64,000 bases of DNA, from contig NZ_QGTD01000001.1 of assembly GCF_003176895.1 (NCBI RefSeq), forward strand, positions 124,001 through 188,000, written 5' to 3'. Source of the DNA: Gracilibacillus dipsosauri (GTDB lineage: Bacteria; Bacillota; Bacilli; Bacillales; Amphibacillaceae). Below the pieces are notes generated by a model. It had not been told where the DNA came from, made no database searches, and saw only the letters and a program-made list of their open reading frames with translations. Position 1 is the first letter of the stretch. Each line of letters starts with the position of its first letter. Position numbers and translations under genes: made by a program. Below are positions 43,437 through 51,075 of this stretch, piece by piece.

Positions 43437-45302
43437 TTAAAATTGATTCCATCTACTAATAAATTCTTTTTTTGTTGTTGTATGGACAAGCCCTTTTACG
43501 TTTTCGATGTTTTTGGTTTTTTCAAAAAACTCAGTGAAAACAAATTCATTTCTTTCAATATCTAAGGCTGGAATGTAAATAATGATTAACTGAACAAGTT
43601 CCTTTCCCCATTGGATCGCTTTCTTATTAATTCCAATAATCACGCTCTCTTTATATTCTTTCACCTCAAAATATGGGTGCGGGATTGCCACTAAATTACC
43701 TATAGAGGTATAAGACATCCTTTCCCTTTTCATGATTGGCTCATAAAAATGCTCTTGATTGGCCAAAGATAGAAGATGATGAATAGCATCATCAGGGCTA
43801 CTTTCATTAATCCAGTGAATAGAGGACTGCTCAATAATTGAGTTTTGTGCTTCCAGAAAGAATCTGATTTTCTTTATATCACTGCTTGGAAAGCCGCTTT
43901 GGATCATAATAAATTTTGCATTGATTTGTTGTGGTTCAAACGCTAAATTAATTCCAATATATAGATAGGAATTATCAAAAACATAGTCCTTAGAAAACTT
44001 TTCTATTTTGCTAATTTCAAGTTCATCAAAGTAAGTTGCTACCCTGGAAGAGAGAATCTTCGTACGCTCATAGCTTCTACTATAGAGAATAATTGTTTTT
44101 ATCTTCTTTTTATCTCGGGAATCGAGAATTACCTGGATATGATAAGCTAAATAAGCAATTTCACTGTCTTGAATCTCCACATGAAGCTCTTTTTCAATTT
44201 TTAAAGCGATATGAGATGCAATACTAAAAGAATAGAAGTACTCTGACTTTGTCTCTTTTACAAACGGGTTGTAGATTAGCAAGTTATGTGACGCAGGATA
44301 AATAATTCGATATATATGATTGGAAATGTTATTCCTGAAACGCTTCTGTGAATAAGTCGGTACTTGATAAACTTGCTCTACTTGAAGTAAAATGTCCTCT
44401 ATTTTCGATATAATTTGATGATTCTTATTCCCTATCTGTGTATTATCTAGATCCAATTGTAACGATATTAAATAGTTCACAAAATAAATGATTTCGTCAT
44501 CCGTCATATTTACATATTTGTTTATTCGTGACCGAAATGCTTCTGCAACTTCATACTCTCTAAAGGATGTCAGATTATCCAATTCTGTATCCTCAATAGA
44601 AACCGTATGACCAAGGTTTATTTGATGAATGATGATGATTAATTGAGTGGTCATTTTCTTGTACATCAAAAATTCTAGGTTCAGCTGATATTTAATATTT
44701 ATTTCATCGACCAATTTGAAAATGCTCTCAATTATATTCACATCTACCCATGTTCGGAAACCATTTATTACATAATCCTTGTACACCTCCTTCTTTACTG
44801 TTATAGAAGAAAAGAAACTTTCTAATAGCACTCTTTTTTGCAATTCAGTCCCAATCAATTTAATGCCTTTAAACACTTTCGTATCTATCGCAACATCAAT
44901 ACCTAATGCCTGAATATTCATTGTAAGTTTTTGAAGGCGGCTACGAATTGTCTGTGGTGAATAAAAAAATCTGTCCGCAATTTCATCGTAGGTAATATAT
45001 TCGCTTTCATTCATCAGGAACTGAATAATTTGAAACTCCAAAAATGCTTCTTCCAGTTCTTTTTCATCAGATACAAACCATTCTTGATCAATTCGGGTAT
45101 TGTCATTTTTAATAGCATATCCTTGAGAAGATGAGGTAATAATAATGTCCGTACCGCTATCATTGATCTCCTTTATATAATTTCGAATGGTGCGATCTGT
45201 AACATTTAATATCTCAGCAAGTGTGGCCGTGGATACATATTCTTGATCCTGGTTCATTAGAAAATTAATTAATTGACTATGTTTTTTATGCAAACAAACC
45301 AC
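43437..45302 (-). CDS. PRD-containing transcriptional activator (MtlR/LicR type)
   Basis: The 621-residue regulator has two N-terminal helix-turn-helix regions (SATLAEILNVTDRTIRNYIKEIND and ITYDEIADRFFYSPQTIRSRLQKL), two PRD domains (about 190-400) with the conserved His residues, a GatB-like domain (KTIILYSRSYERTKILSSRV, without the usual Cys) and a C-terminal EIIA domain with His in NLVAIPHPYFE. Phosphorylation by PTS components sets its activity. The start is uncertain: GTG 45302 has AAAGG very close, and a TTG three codons in is possible. It heads the aldolase-PTS operon and should activate it. Confidence 0.9.
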   Translation of the reverse strand: MVCLHKKHSQLINFLMNQDQEYVSTATLAEILNVTDRTIRNYIKEINDSGTDIIITSSSQGYAIKNDNTRIDQEWFVSDEKELEEAFLEFQIIQFLMNESEYITYDEIADRFFYSPQTIRSRLQKLTMNIQALGIDVAIDTKVFKGIKLIGTELQKRVLLESFFSSITVKKEVYKDYVINGFRTWVDVNIIESIFKLVDEINIKYQLNLEFLMYKKMTTQLIIIIHQINLGHTVSIEDTELDNLTSFREYEVAEAFRSRINKYVNMTDDEIIYFVNYLISLQLDLDNTQIGNKNHQIISKIEDILLQVEQVYQVPTYSQKRFRNNISNHIYRIIYPASHNLLIYNPFVKETKSEYFYSFSIASHIALKIEKELHVEIQDSEIAYLAYHIQVILDSRDKKKIKTIILYSRSYERTKILSSRVATYFDELEISKIEKFSKDYVFDNSYLYIGINLAFEPQQINAKFIMIQSGFPSSDIKKIRFFLEAQNSIIEQSSIHWINESSPDDAIHHLLSLANQEHFYEPIMKRERMSYTSIGNLVAIPHPYFEVKEYKESVIIGINKKAIQWGKELVQLIIIYIPALDIERNEFVFTEFFEKTKNIENVKGLVHTTTKKEFISRWNQF

Positions 45303-45356
45303 AACCTTTCTATGTCTTTATTTTAAGACACAACTATAACAGTCGCTATATCAGTA

Positions 45357-45396
45357 AATTTTCCTATAGATAGGAAAATTAGCTTTCTAATTTTCC
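45357..45396. promoter_or_regulatory. Three-armed inverted repeat, likely activator site
   Basis: AATTTTCCTAT (45357-45367) and ATAGGAAAATT (45370-45380) form a perfect 11-bp inverted repeat. The right arm also pairs with TAATTTTCC (45388-45396) to give a second, mutually exclusive repeat. The centre of the first is about 41 bases upstream of the start expected from the minus-strand TATAGT (45338-45333). This suits binding of the PRD activator. Confidence 0.65.
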
Positions 45397-46150
45397 ACGC
45401 TAGTTCCTTTGCTCCATTATATTTTCCGTAGCGTATCACACTATACATAAAGTTATTTTGATCCTTGATTTCTAGTTTCATAAGATTTGTTCATCCCCCA
45501 TCCATTGTCAAACCTAACCATAAAACACTTTTGCAAATAATGAAACGTAGTGAGTATGTTTTCTTAAAACCGTCGATGTTGACTTGCAACTTTTGTTGCT
45601 TTGTTAAGTGAATTACATTTTTCTTCTGGTTTGTAAAAAGAGGCGTTAATGCAATTAAAAAAAGAGCAGAAGAAAAAACGATGCTTTTCTCTCCCACTCT
45701 TCTATCTTCAATATGATAAGGGTTTTGTTCATCCAAAAATCAGTTTAAATACTTTCTCTCTTAGACCAGACCATGGAAAGTTTGAAAACGAACAGTCACT
45801 ATAAACAAAAGCTGTCTTTGCACTTCTTGCTTACTCACCAATTCTCATCTTCCTTTCCTCAGGTAACTATAATTTTCTTTAGTCTACAATAATGGATAGA
45901 TGTTTTGTCAAAGACCATTCATTTTTATATTACATTATTATCTATCCAGTTGGAGTCGAGCTTTTACTAAAAGTTTTAAGTACCAATAATTAATGAAAAA
46001 ATAGAACATACTCCCTTTTTTAGAATGTGAAACTAGAAGATTAATAAAGATAGATTTGCGCATTTTATTTAAGTCATTTTCTGAACGAAGCAAGCTCCTC
46101 GTCTACTCAAGCATACTATTTCCACAAACGATCTAATATTGATTTGTGAA
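45397..46150 (-). other. Gene-poor stretch with a possible decayed gene
   Basis: No intact gene is convincing. On the minus strand a GAGGAAAGGAAG ribosome binding site (near 45855) precedes a frame starting SKQEVQRQLLFIVTVRFQTFHG that soon stops, and a later frame (TTG 45736 to 45491) reads DEQNPYHIEDRRVGEKSIVF with a short hydrophobic part and ends at 45491. The two could be halves of one broken gene for a small membrane protein that I cannot name. The rest is A+T-rich and featureless. Confidence 0.35.
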
Positions 46151-46178
46151 AAAGTCCTGATAATAACGGGCTTTTTTT
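46149..46178. terminator. Weak terminator after the GH2 gene
   Basis: AAAGTCC and GGGCTTT pair with one mismatch around a 10-base loop, flanked by A and T runs. It lies 12 bases after the glycosidase stop codon. Confidence 0.5.
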
Positions 46179-46189
46179 CTATACATCAA

Positions 46190-47869
46190 TTAATATAGAG
46201 TAGAATGGAAGATTTCTTTTACAGTATTATAAGCAAGTTTTTGTCTTCGATAAATATCTACTAATCCCTTATTATTCTGAGTTTTAGGCCTTCCATGAAA
46301 CCAGCCCGGATCTACCCTGCAATCTGCATACTGCCAGATAATCACACCACTTAAATCCTCATCGGCTAAAATGGAAGATACTTGTTCCGATAAAGCATAC
46401 TGCTGGTATTCTTCCGTCCACTTATCCTGATTATTGCTCCTATGACCATAGATTGCGCCTGCTCCTATTTCACTAATCAGTAATGGTTTATCTGCTCCAC
46501 CTGTACGATTAACAAAATCTTTAATATTTTTCAAAGAATCCTTTACTGGTGTATGATGATACCAGCCCGGATAGATATTAAAAGATACAATATCTACTAA
46601 ATCCAGGCACAAATCTGAGCCTACATTTCCTTCAAGACTGGCAAAGGATACGGGACGACTAGAATCCAAGCGCTTAATATAGTTAAATTGCTTGGCATAG
46701 CAGGACCTTCCAAACTCTGTATTGCTCACACATTCATTAAGAATTCCCCATACATAGATACATGGATGATTGATATGGTTTTCAATCATTTCCCTAATAC
46801 AATCCAAACTTTGCTTTTCAAAGTTTTTGTGTCTCATTTGCTCTTCATTCAGTCCTCTTGCATGAGACTCTTCCCATACTAGTATCCCATTTTCATCACA
46901 TAGATCTAAGAAACGCTCATCATTAGGATAATGACTAGTACGAACGCAATTTGCCCCTAATGACTTGATCAATTCGATATCATGGTACATTGCTTCAATA
47001 GGTATTGCACATCCAAATTCCGCATAGTCTTCATGACGATTTACTCCTTTGATGATAACTTTTTCCCCATTAATCAGAATATCCTTTCCGCTGACTTTTA
47101 TTTCTCGAAAGCCTACTCTGTCTATTAGATCATCTACTTCTTTCTCATTGTACAATAGCTTAGCTTCCATCCTATACAATTTAGGATTTTCCAAGGTATA
47201 AGGAATTGCCGAACGAAACTCATACGAATTCTCCATTCGTGTTTCCGTATGAGGAGGGAGTGCTTTATCATTAAAAGAAACCTCCTCATCGTTTATCTTA
47301 ATTTTCAGGGTTACCATCTTTTCCTCACTGGATAGATTATTTACAAAAGCACTAATGGTCGCGTACCATTTTCCATTTTCTTTATATGGAATAAAATGAA
47401 TATGTCTAATAAACATGTCATCTATCGCTTCCATCACTACCGGACGGGTAATCCCACCGTAAGAATAATAATCATTTCTTACATGTAGAGCAGACTCCTC
47501 ATGAAAAGTATTGTCCACCTTAACCTCCAGTAAATGCTCACCATAAGGAATATCTTCTAATATAACGCTAAATTCGGTATACGCATTATAATGGTAGGAA
47601 ACTTCCTTCTTGTCTAAATAAACATGTGCCGTATGGCTCACTCCTTTAAATACCAAACGGACATTACCGCCAAAAAATACTTTTTTAGAATACAGCGCTT
47701 TTCCTTTATAAGAGGAAAGCTTTGGATTACTTTCCCAACAACCTGGTACAATCATTTGGAATTTTTCCTGTTTTTCCTCCTCGGCATTCAGGGTATGAAA
47801 ATCCCAGATAGGTTCAAGTGGGATTTCTTTACGTACAATGTGATTTTGAAATAATCTCGTATTCATCAT
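46190..47869 (-). CDS. Glycoside hydrolase family 2 (beta-glucuronidase/galactosidase-like)
   Basis: The 559-residue enzyme has the GH2 order: sugar-binding jelly roll (about 30-165, with GGITRPVVME), immunoglobulin-like domain (about 165-255) and TIM barrel with KGVNRHEDYAEFGCAIPIEAMYHDIELIKSLGANCVRTSHYPND. The acid/base Glu is in VWGILNECVS and the nucleophile in LLISEIGAGAIYGH. The compact length without a C-terminal jelly roll is closer to beta-glucuronidase than to LacZ. There is no signal peptide, so it works on imported substrate. The divergent AraC regulator is the likely controller. The upstream space has no transporter gene. Confidence 0.88.
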   Translation of the reverse strand: MMNTRLFQNHIVRKEIPLEPIWDFHTLNAEEEKQEKFQMIVPGCWESNPKLSSYKGKALYSKKVFFGGNVRLVFKGVSHTAHVYLDKKEVSYHYNAYTEFSVILEDIPYGEHLLEVKVDNTFHEESALHVRNDYYSYGGITRPVVMEAIDDMFIRHIHFIPYKENGKWYATISAFVNNLSSEEKMVTLKIKINDEEVSFNDKALPPHTETRMENSYEFRSAIPYTLENPKLYRMEAKLLYNEKEVDDLIDRVGFREIKVSGKDILINGEKVIIKGVNRHEDYAEFGCAIPIEAMYHDIELIKSLGANCVRTSHYPNDERFLDLCDENGILVWEESHARGLNEEQMRHKNFEKQSLDCIREMIENHINHPCIYVWGILNECVSNTEFGRSCYAKQFNYIKRLDSSRPVSFASLEGNVGSDLCLDLVDIVSFNIYPGWYHHTPVKDSLKNIKDFVNRTGGADKPLLISEIGAGAIYGHRSNNQDKWTEEYQQYALSEQVSSILADEDLSGVIIWQYADCRVDPGWFHGRPKTQNNKGLVDIYRRQKLAYNTVKEIFHSTLY

Positions 47870-47988
47870 TTTCCTCCATAAATTAAGCTATCTACAATTA
47901 TAGAAACAAGAAGCTATAAATAAAATGCAAGAAAGTTAGCACTTCATGTCAAATAGTCATATTATATATCTGTTGAAAATTGCTATGA

Positions 47989-47994
47989 TATAAT
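47989..47994 (+). promoter_or_regulatory. Extended -10 promoter of the AraC gene
   Basis: TGATATAAT (47986-47994) is an extended -10 element, 45 bases before the AraC start. No good -35 is visible. Control of the divergent GH2 gene probably lies in the same 170-bp space. Confidence 0.5.
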
Positions 47995-48038
47995 GAACAC
48001 ACATAAATATGTCTAAAAGTATGGGAATGAACTAGTCG

Positions 48039-48875
48039 ATGGATAGTTTAGATATTTTTAACGAACTTTCAGAACTCGTCACGCTTCGAATAAATTCTTG
48101 TAGTGAAGTGGAACATCCGAATAGTTGGATGGAGAGAAGACAATATAAGGATTATGACTTATGGTGCATTCAAAAAGGACAAATAGAAATTCGTATACAA
48201 GAAGAGGTATATGTTGCTTCCGAAGGGGATTTAATTCTTTTCAGTCCAAAGATAGCCTATACGGCCACTACTCTCCGTACCAGTTGCAAATTTATTTTTA
48301 CACACTTTGACCTTAGCCTTGGTAATCACCTCCGAATCCTCGACAATTTTCAACTGTCAGGCATTCTGGATAGTGCGATTATTAAAGCGGAATATCATCT
48401 TTTTTTAGATACATATGACCAATATAAACAAAATGTCCCTATGTCACAGATTCGTTTAAAAGGGTGTTTAACGATTCTAATCGCAAAGATTATGGAACTT
48501 TATGGTTGTAACCAGTATCGAGGGGAATTTATACAAGATACCACCAAGCAGAAGCTGACCAAGTATTTAGATAAACTTCAGCCCGTATTTAATTTTGCCC
48601 ATGAACACCTCCACCAATCACTATCAGTAGGCGAGCTCGCTATCGTATCAGGTATGTCGGAGAAGTATTTTATCTCTTATTTTAAGAATGCTCTTGGTAT
48701 AACACCTGGGCGCTACATTTATCAATTGAAAATGAACAGGGCTCGAGAATTATTGTACAGCAAACAATATTCGATAAAGGAAATTGCAAGTATGCTTGGC
48801 TACCCAGATCCATACAGTTTTTCTAAAGCTTTTAAAAAATATTATAATGTTCCGCCTTCCAAGTTTGTCTGGTAA
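48039..48875 (+). CDS. AraC family regulator, divergent from GH2
   Basis: The 278-residue protein has a cupin sensor (about 25-110, DLWCIQKGQIEIRIQEEVYVASEGDLILFSP) and a C-terminal AraC domain (SVGELAIVSGMSEKYFISYFKNALGITPGRYIYQLKMNRARELLYSKQYSIKEIASMLGYPDPYSFSKAFKKYYNVPPSKF). It is of the type that controls plant oligosaccharide use. It probably activates the GH2 gene 170 bases away. Confidence 0.9.
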   Translation: MDSLDIFNELSELVTLRINSCSEVEHPNSWMERRQYKDYDLWCIQKGQIEIRIQEEVYVASEGDLILFSPKIAYTATTLRTSCKFIFTHFDLSLGNHLRILDNFQLSGILDSAIIKAEYHLFLDTYDQYKQNVPMSQIRLKGCLTILIAKIMELYGCNQYRGEFIQDTTKQKLTKYLDKLQPVFNFAHEHLHQSLSVGELAIVSGMSEKYFISYFKNALGITPGRYIYQLKMNRARELLYSKQYSIKEIASMLGYPDPYSFSKAFKKYYNVPPSKFVW

Positions 48876-48974
48876 GTTTAAAAGGTGTATGGAGGGGAGG
48901 ACGCTATCCTTTTTCATACATAAAAGAATTAATATCGATGCTGCTCTATTAAGTTATCTTTTGGAGAGTAGTTG

Positions 48975-49003
48975 TTGACATTCTCCTTCATTTATGAGAT
49001 TAT
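48975..49003 (+). promoter_or_regulatory. Promoter of the structured RNA at 49010
   Basis: TTGACA (48975-48980) is a perfect -35, with GATTAT (48998-49003) 17 bp further on. Transcription would start near 49010. The -10 match is moderate. Confidence 0.5.
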
Positions 49004-49009
49004 AGTAAG

Positions 49010-49290
49010 GTTAACAAACTAAAGTAACAAATAAGTGTAGCTGGCATTCTACTAATATTTTTGAAGATGCTTATTCACACTGGCGCGACTAAGGGGTCGC
49101 AAGGACGTAAGAGCAGGTAGGGCTTACGTTGCTTAAGTTAGAAAATCCCAGTGGAATATTTACCGCGGTAAAGTGAAATTCTATTAATGAAATTTCCCAC
49201 CCGAATTTATCGGGATATAAAAATAATCATAAATCTTATGTGTTGCTTTATCAATCAAAGGGGTACTCTTATAGTAAGAGTGCCCCTTTT
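49010..49290 (+). ncRNA. Unassigned structured RNA (about 280 nt) ahead of cvfB
   Basis: This non-coding stretch folds by eye into a row of helices: CACTGG/CCAGTG (49078-49083/49148-49153) closing GCGAC/GTCGC (49085-49100) and ACGTAAG/CTTACGT (49105-49111/49123-49129), then TTTACCGCGGTAAA (49159-49172), GAAATT/AATTTC (49175-49180/49191-49196), CCCGA/TCGGG (49200-49214), and finally a strong terminator. An earlier AGTGT...ACACT pairing competes with the first helix. The G+C content exceeds its surroundings. I cannot match it to a known riboswitch, SRP, 6S or RNase P RNA. It is either an attenuating leader for cvfB or a separate small RNA. Confidence 0.6.
49260..49290 (+). terminator. Strong terminator between the structured RNA and cvfB
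   Basis: GGGGTACTCTTA and TAAGAGTGCCCC form a 12-bp stem with loop TAG, followed by TTTT. It lies 39 bases before the cvfB start, so transcription of cvfB from the upstream promoter needs readthrough. Confidence 0.85.
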
Positions 49291-49328
49291 CCAATACATA
49301 TAAATAAAAGAAGAAAGAAGGTCTTAAT

Positions 49329-50177
49329 ATGGATAAGCAAATAGGTACGATCCAAACACTCGAGGTACTACGAAAAATTGAAACTGGTTATGTTTTAGAA
49401 AACGACATACTCCTTCACCATAATGAAACGGACTCAGAATTTGAGGCTGAGCAATCTGTTGATGTTTTTCTTTACCAAGATAAAAAAGGACAAACGGTTG
49501 CAACGACACAATTACCAACTATTCAAATTGATACGTACGGCTGGGCTGAAGTCGTTGAAGTCTTACCACACTTAGGTGTATTTGTTAACATTGGTACTTC
49601 AAAAGAAATCCTTGTATCAAAAGATGATTTGCCATTGTTCGAAAACGTATGGCCCATGATCGGTGATGAACTATATGTTTCATTAGGTAAAGATCGGAAA
49701 GGACGCCTTCTTGCGCTCCCTGCAACAGAAGGAATTCTTGAAAGAGTATTCGAATCAGCACCCGATGATCTATTGAACACAGCCATCAGTGGTCGCATCT
49801 ATCGTACAGACAGAGAAGGAGCTGCATGTATAACGGACGAAGGCTATCGTGGATTTATCCATCACACTGAACGAAAAGAAGAACCACGTTTAGGCGAACG
49901 CGTGGAAGGTCGCGTCATTGAAGTGAAACATGATGGCACATTAAATGTATCGCTCAGACCTTTGAAACAACACAGTATGGATGAAGATGCTGATATGATA
50001 TTGGCACGATTAGAGGAAGGCAATGGCGTTATTCCGTTTTCCGACAAAAGTGACCCTGAAGATATTCGGGGCACCTTTCATATAAGTAAAGCAGCATTCA
50101 AACGCGCTCTTGGTAAATTAATGAAAGAAAGAAAAATAGAACAACGTGATGGGAAAACTTATTTAATCACTAAGTAA
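49329..50177 (+). CDS. cvfB: S1-domain RNA-binding protein CvfB (YitL-like)
   Basis: The 282-residue protein has the CvfB layout: three S1-type OB domains (about 1-65, 66-130 with WAEVVEVLPHLGVFVNIGTSKEILVSKDDLP, and 140-210 with GAACITDEGYRGFIHHTERKEEPRLGERVEGRVIEVKHDGTLNVSLRP) and a C-terminal winged helix (about 220-282). CvfB binds RNA and affects virulence factor and stress gene expression in staphylococci. It starts with ATG behind AAGAAGG. The structured RNA just upstream is suggestive for an RNA-binding protein, but any link is inference. Confidence 0.93.
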   Translation: MDKQIGTIQTLEVLRKIETGYVLENDILLHHNETDSEFEAEQSVDVFLYQDKKGQTVATTQLPTIQIDTYGWAEVVEVLPHLGVFVNIGTSKEILVSKDDLPLFENVWPMIGDELYVSLGKDRKGRLLALPATEGILERVFESAPDDLLNTAISGRIYRTDREGAACITDEGYRGFIHHTERKEEPRLGERVEGRVIEVKHDGTLNVSLRPLKQHSMDEDADMILARLEEGNGVIPFSDKSDPEDIRGTFHISKAAFKRALGKLMKERKIEQRDGKTYLITK

Positions 50178-50234
50178 TAGTTTCTTTTAGTGGATAGGAG
50201 CTTTTGCTTCCATTTAGAGATAATTCAGTACCAT

Positions 50235-50265
50235 AATCGACCAATAGTAATTGGTCGATTTTTTC
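50235..50265 (+). terminator. Terminator of cvfB
   Basis: AATCGACCAAT and ATTGGTCGATT form a perfect 11-bp stem with loop AGTA, followed by TTTTT. It lies 58 bases after the stop codon. Nothing further is seen up to the toxin promoter at 50441. Confidence 0.9.
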
Positions 50266-50440
50266 GGTTAAGTTGGGTAAATTAGAAGGTCGACTCTCTA
50301 AAAGTAAAAGGAGCTTTAGTGAAAGAAGAAGTCGATTTTTATAAATTTTTTATATAAAAAATAGGTTATGCAATTGTTATGAATGTGTTTAGCGTATAGT
50401 ATAAAAACCTTGTCGAAAATATCTATTAAACTTTATTGAA

Positions 50441-50449
50441 TGTTATAAT
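50441..50449 (+). promoter_or_regulatory. Extended -10 promoter of the type I toxin
   Basis: TGTTATAAT is an extended -10 (TGnTATAAT). The toxin mRNA would begin near 50456 and run to the terminator ending at 50708, about 250 nt. Confidence 0.6.
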
Positions 50450-50482
50450 AGAGATAAGTGCATATGGCTTTTATGGGTGGTG

Positions 50483-50512
50483 GCTCATTCCCTTTAAAGA
50501 AAGGGGGTGAGC
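50483..50512 (+). promoter_or_regulatory. Hairpin hiding the toxin Shine-Dalgarno sequence
   Basis: GCTCATTCCCTTT (50483-50495) pairs over its full 13 bases, with two G-T wobbles, with AAAGGGGGTGAGC (50500-50512), which contains the ribosome binding site. Loop AAAG-type. Such self-sequestration is a known safety feature of type I toxin mRNAs. Confidence 0.8.
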
Positions 50513-50514
50513 GT

Positions 50515-50598
50515 ATGACGGTATTCGAAACCATTTTCTTGATGATCTCTTTCGCAACACTAATTGTAGCTATACTGTCATTTCATCAAAAAAAATAA
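50515..50598 (+). CDS. Type I toxin, holin-like small membrane peptide
   Basis: This 27-residue peptide, MTVFETIFLMISFATLIVA followed by ILSFHQKK, has one hydrophobic helix and a lysine tail. It matches the putative holin-like toxin family of Bacillales (related to the BsrG/TxpA type). The family pattern M-T-V-F/Y-E-x-I/L-x-L-M-I-S-F is clear. It has a very strong AAAGGGGGTG ribosome binding site buried in a hairpin, and an antisense RNA overlaps its 3' part. Too short for routine gene calling. Expression would be expected to disturb the membrane unless the antitoxin RNA is present. Confidence 0.88.
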   Translation: MTVFETIFLMISFATLIVAILSFHQKK

Positions 50599-50727
50599 CC
50601 ATCCATAGCCTGACAAGCATTTAGGATGGTTATTTTTCTGTCTTTTGCGAGTCGCCCCCTTAAGGGCTATGCACTAACCGTTTGGTGTACCAGCACCAGA
50701 CGGTTTTTATTATTGTATGACCTTCTA
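50588..50727 (-). ncRNA. Antisense antitoxin RNA
   Basis: A minus-strand promoter (TTAACA 50760-50755, 16 bp, TATAAT 50738-50733) starts an RNA near 50727. It ends at a 9-bp stem of TAACCATCC and GGATGGTTA (50596-50632) followed by eight T, right at the toxin stop codon. The RNA of about 140 nt is fully complementary to the toxin mRNA 3' region, the arrangement of RatA/SR4-type antitoxins. Confidence 0.8.
50676..50708 (+). terminator. Terminator of the toxin mRNA
   Basis: AACCGTTTGGTG and CACCAGACGGTT pair across a 6-base loop with one mismatch, followed by TTTTATT. The same hairpin in the antisense RNA gives the loops for the first contact between the two RNAs. From 50761 to 51075 no further gene or site is seen. 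Confidence 0.85.
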
Positions 50728-51075
50728 TTTATATTATACCCGAATTTCGTTAATTGTTAAACAATCAATATTATTTCCTTTCTAATCTTTATAAAAAAAC
50801 AGGTGCAAAGTCCTATTTAACTGCCTTAGACAACTTTCCTATGAAGCTTGATATTTACTGAGTTTTTTACTATTGTAAAAGAGAATATTTTAATTATAGT
50901 AAGTCCATATATCTTGCCTACTTTATATAGTAAAGTAAAAGAGAATGCTACATAGACGCCCCGACCAAAAATGATTGGTAGTCAGCAAAAAACATGCACA
51001 TTATGTTCTTTATTTATCATGTATATCCCCTCATGCTTTTCCACCATGGATTCCTCTTTTCAGATGTATACTCTT

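Noticed and set aside
45491-45736. An intact 81-residue protein gene
   Set aside because: TTG start without ribosome binding site, and a better signal with a broken frame lies 120 bases upstream; listed only as possible decay.
49010-49290. A known riboswitch class for the structured RNA
   Set aside because: The conserved cores of FMN, TPP, SAM, lysine, glycine, purine, cobalamin, c-di-GMP, c-di-AMP, Mg2+, Mn2+, fluoride, guanidine and T-box elements as I know them are not present. A covariance search is still needed.
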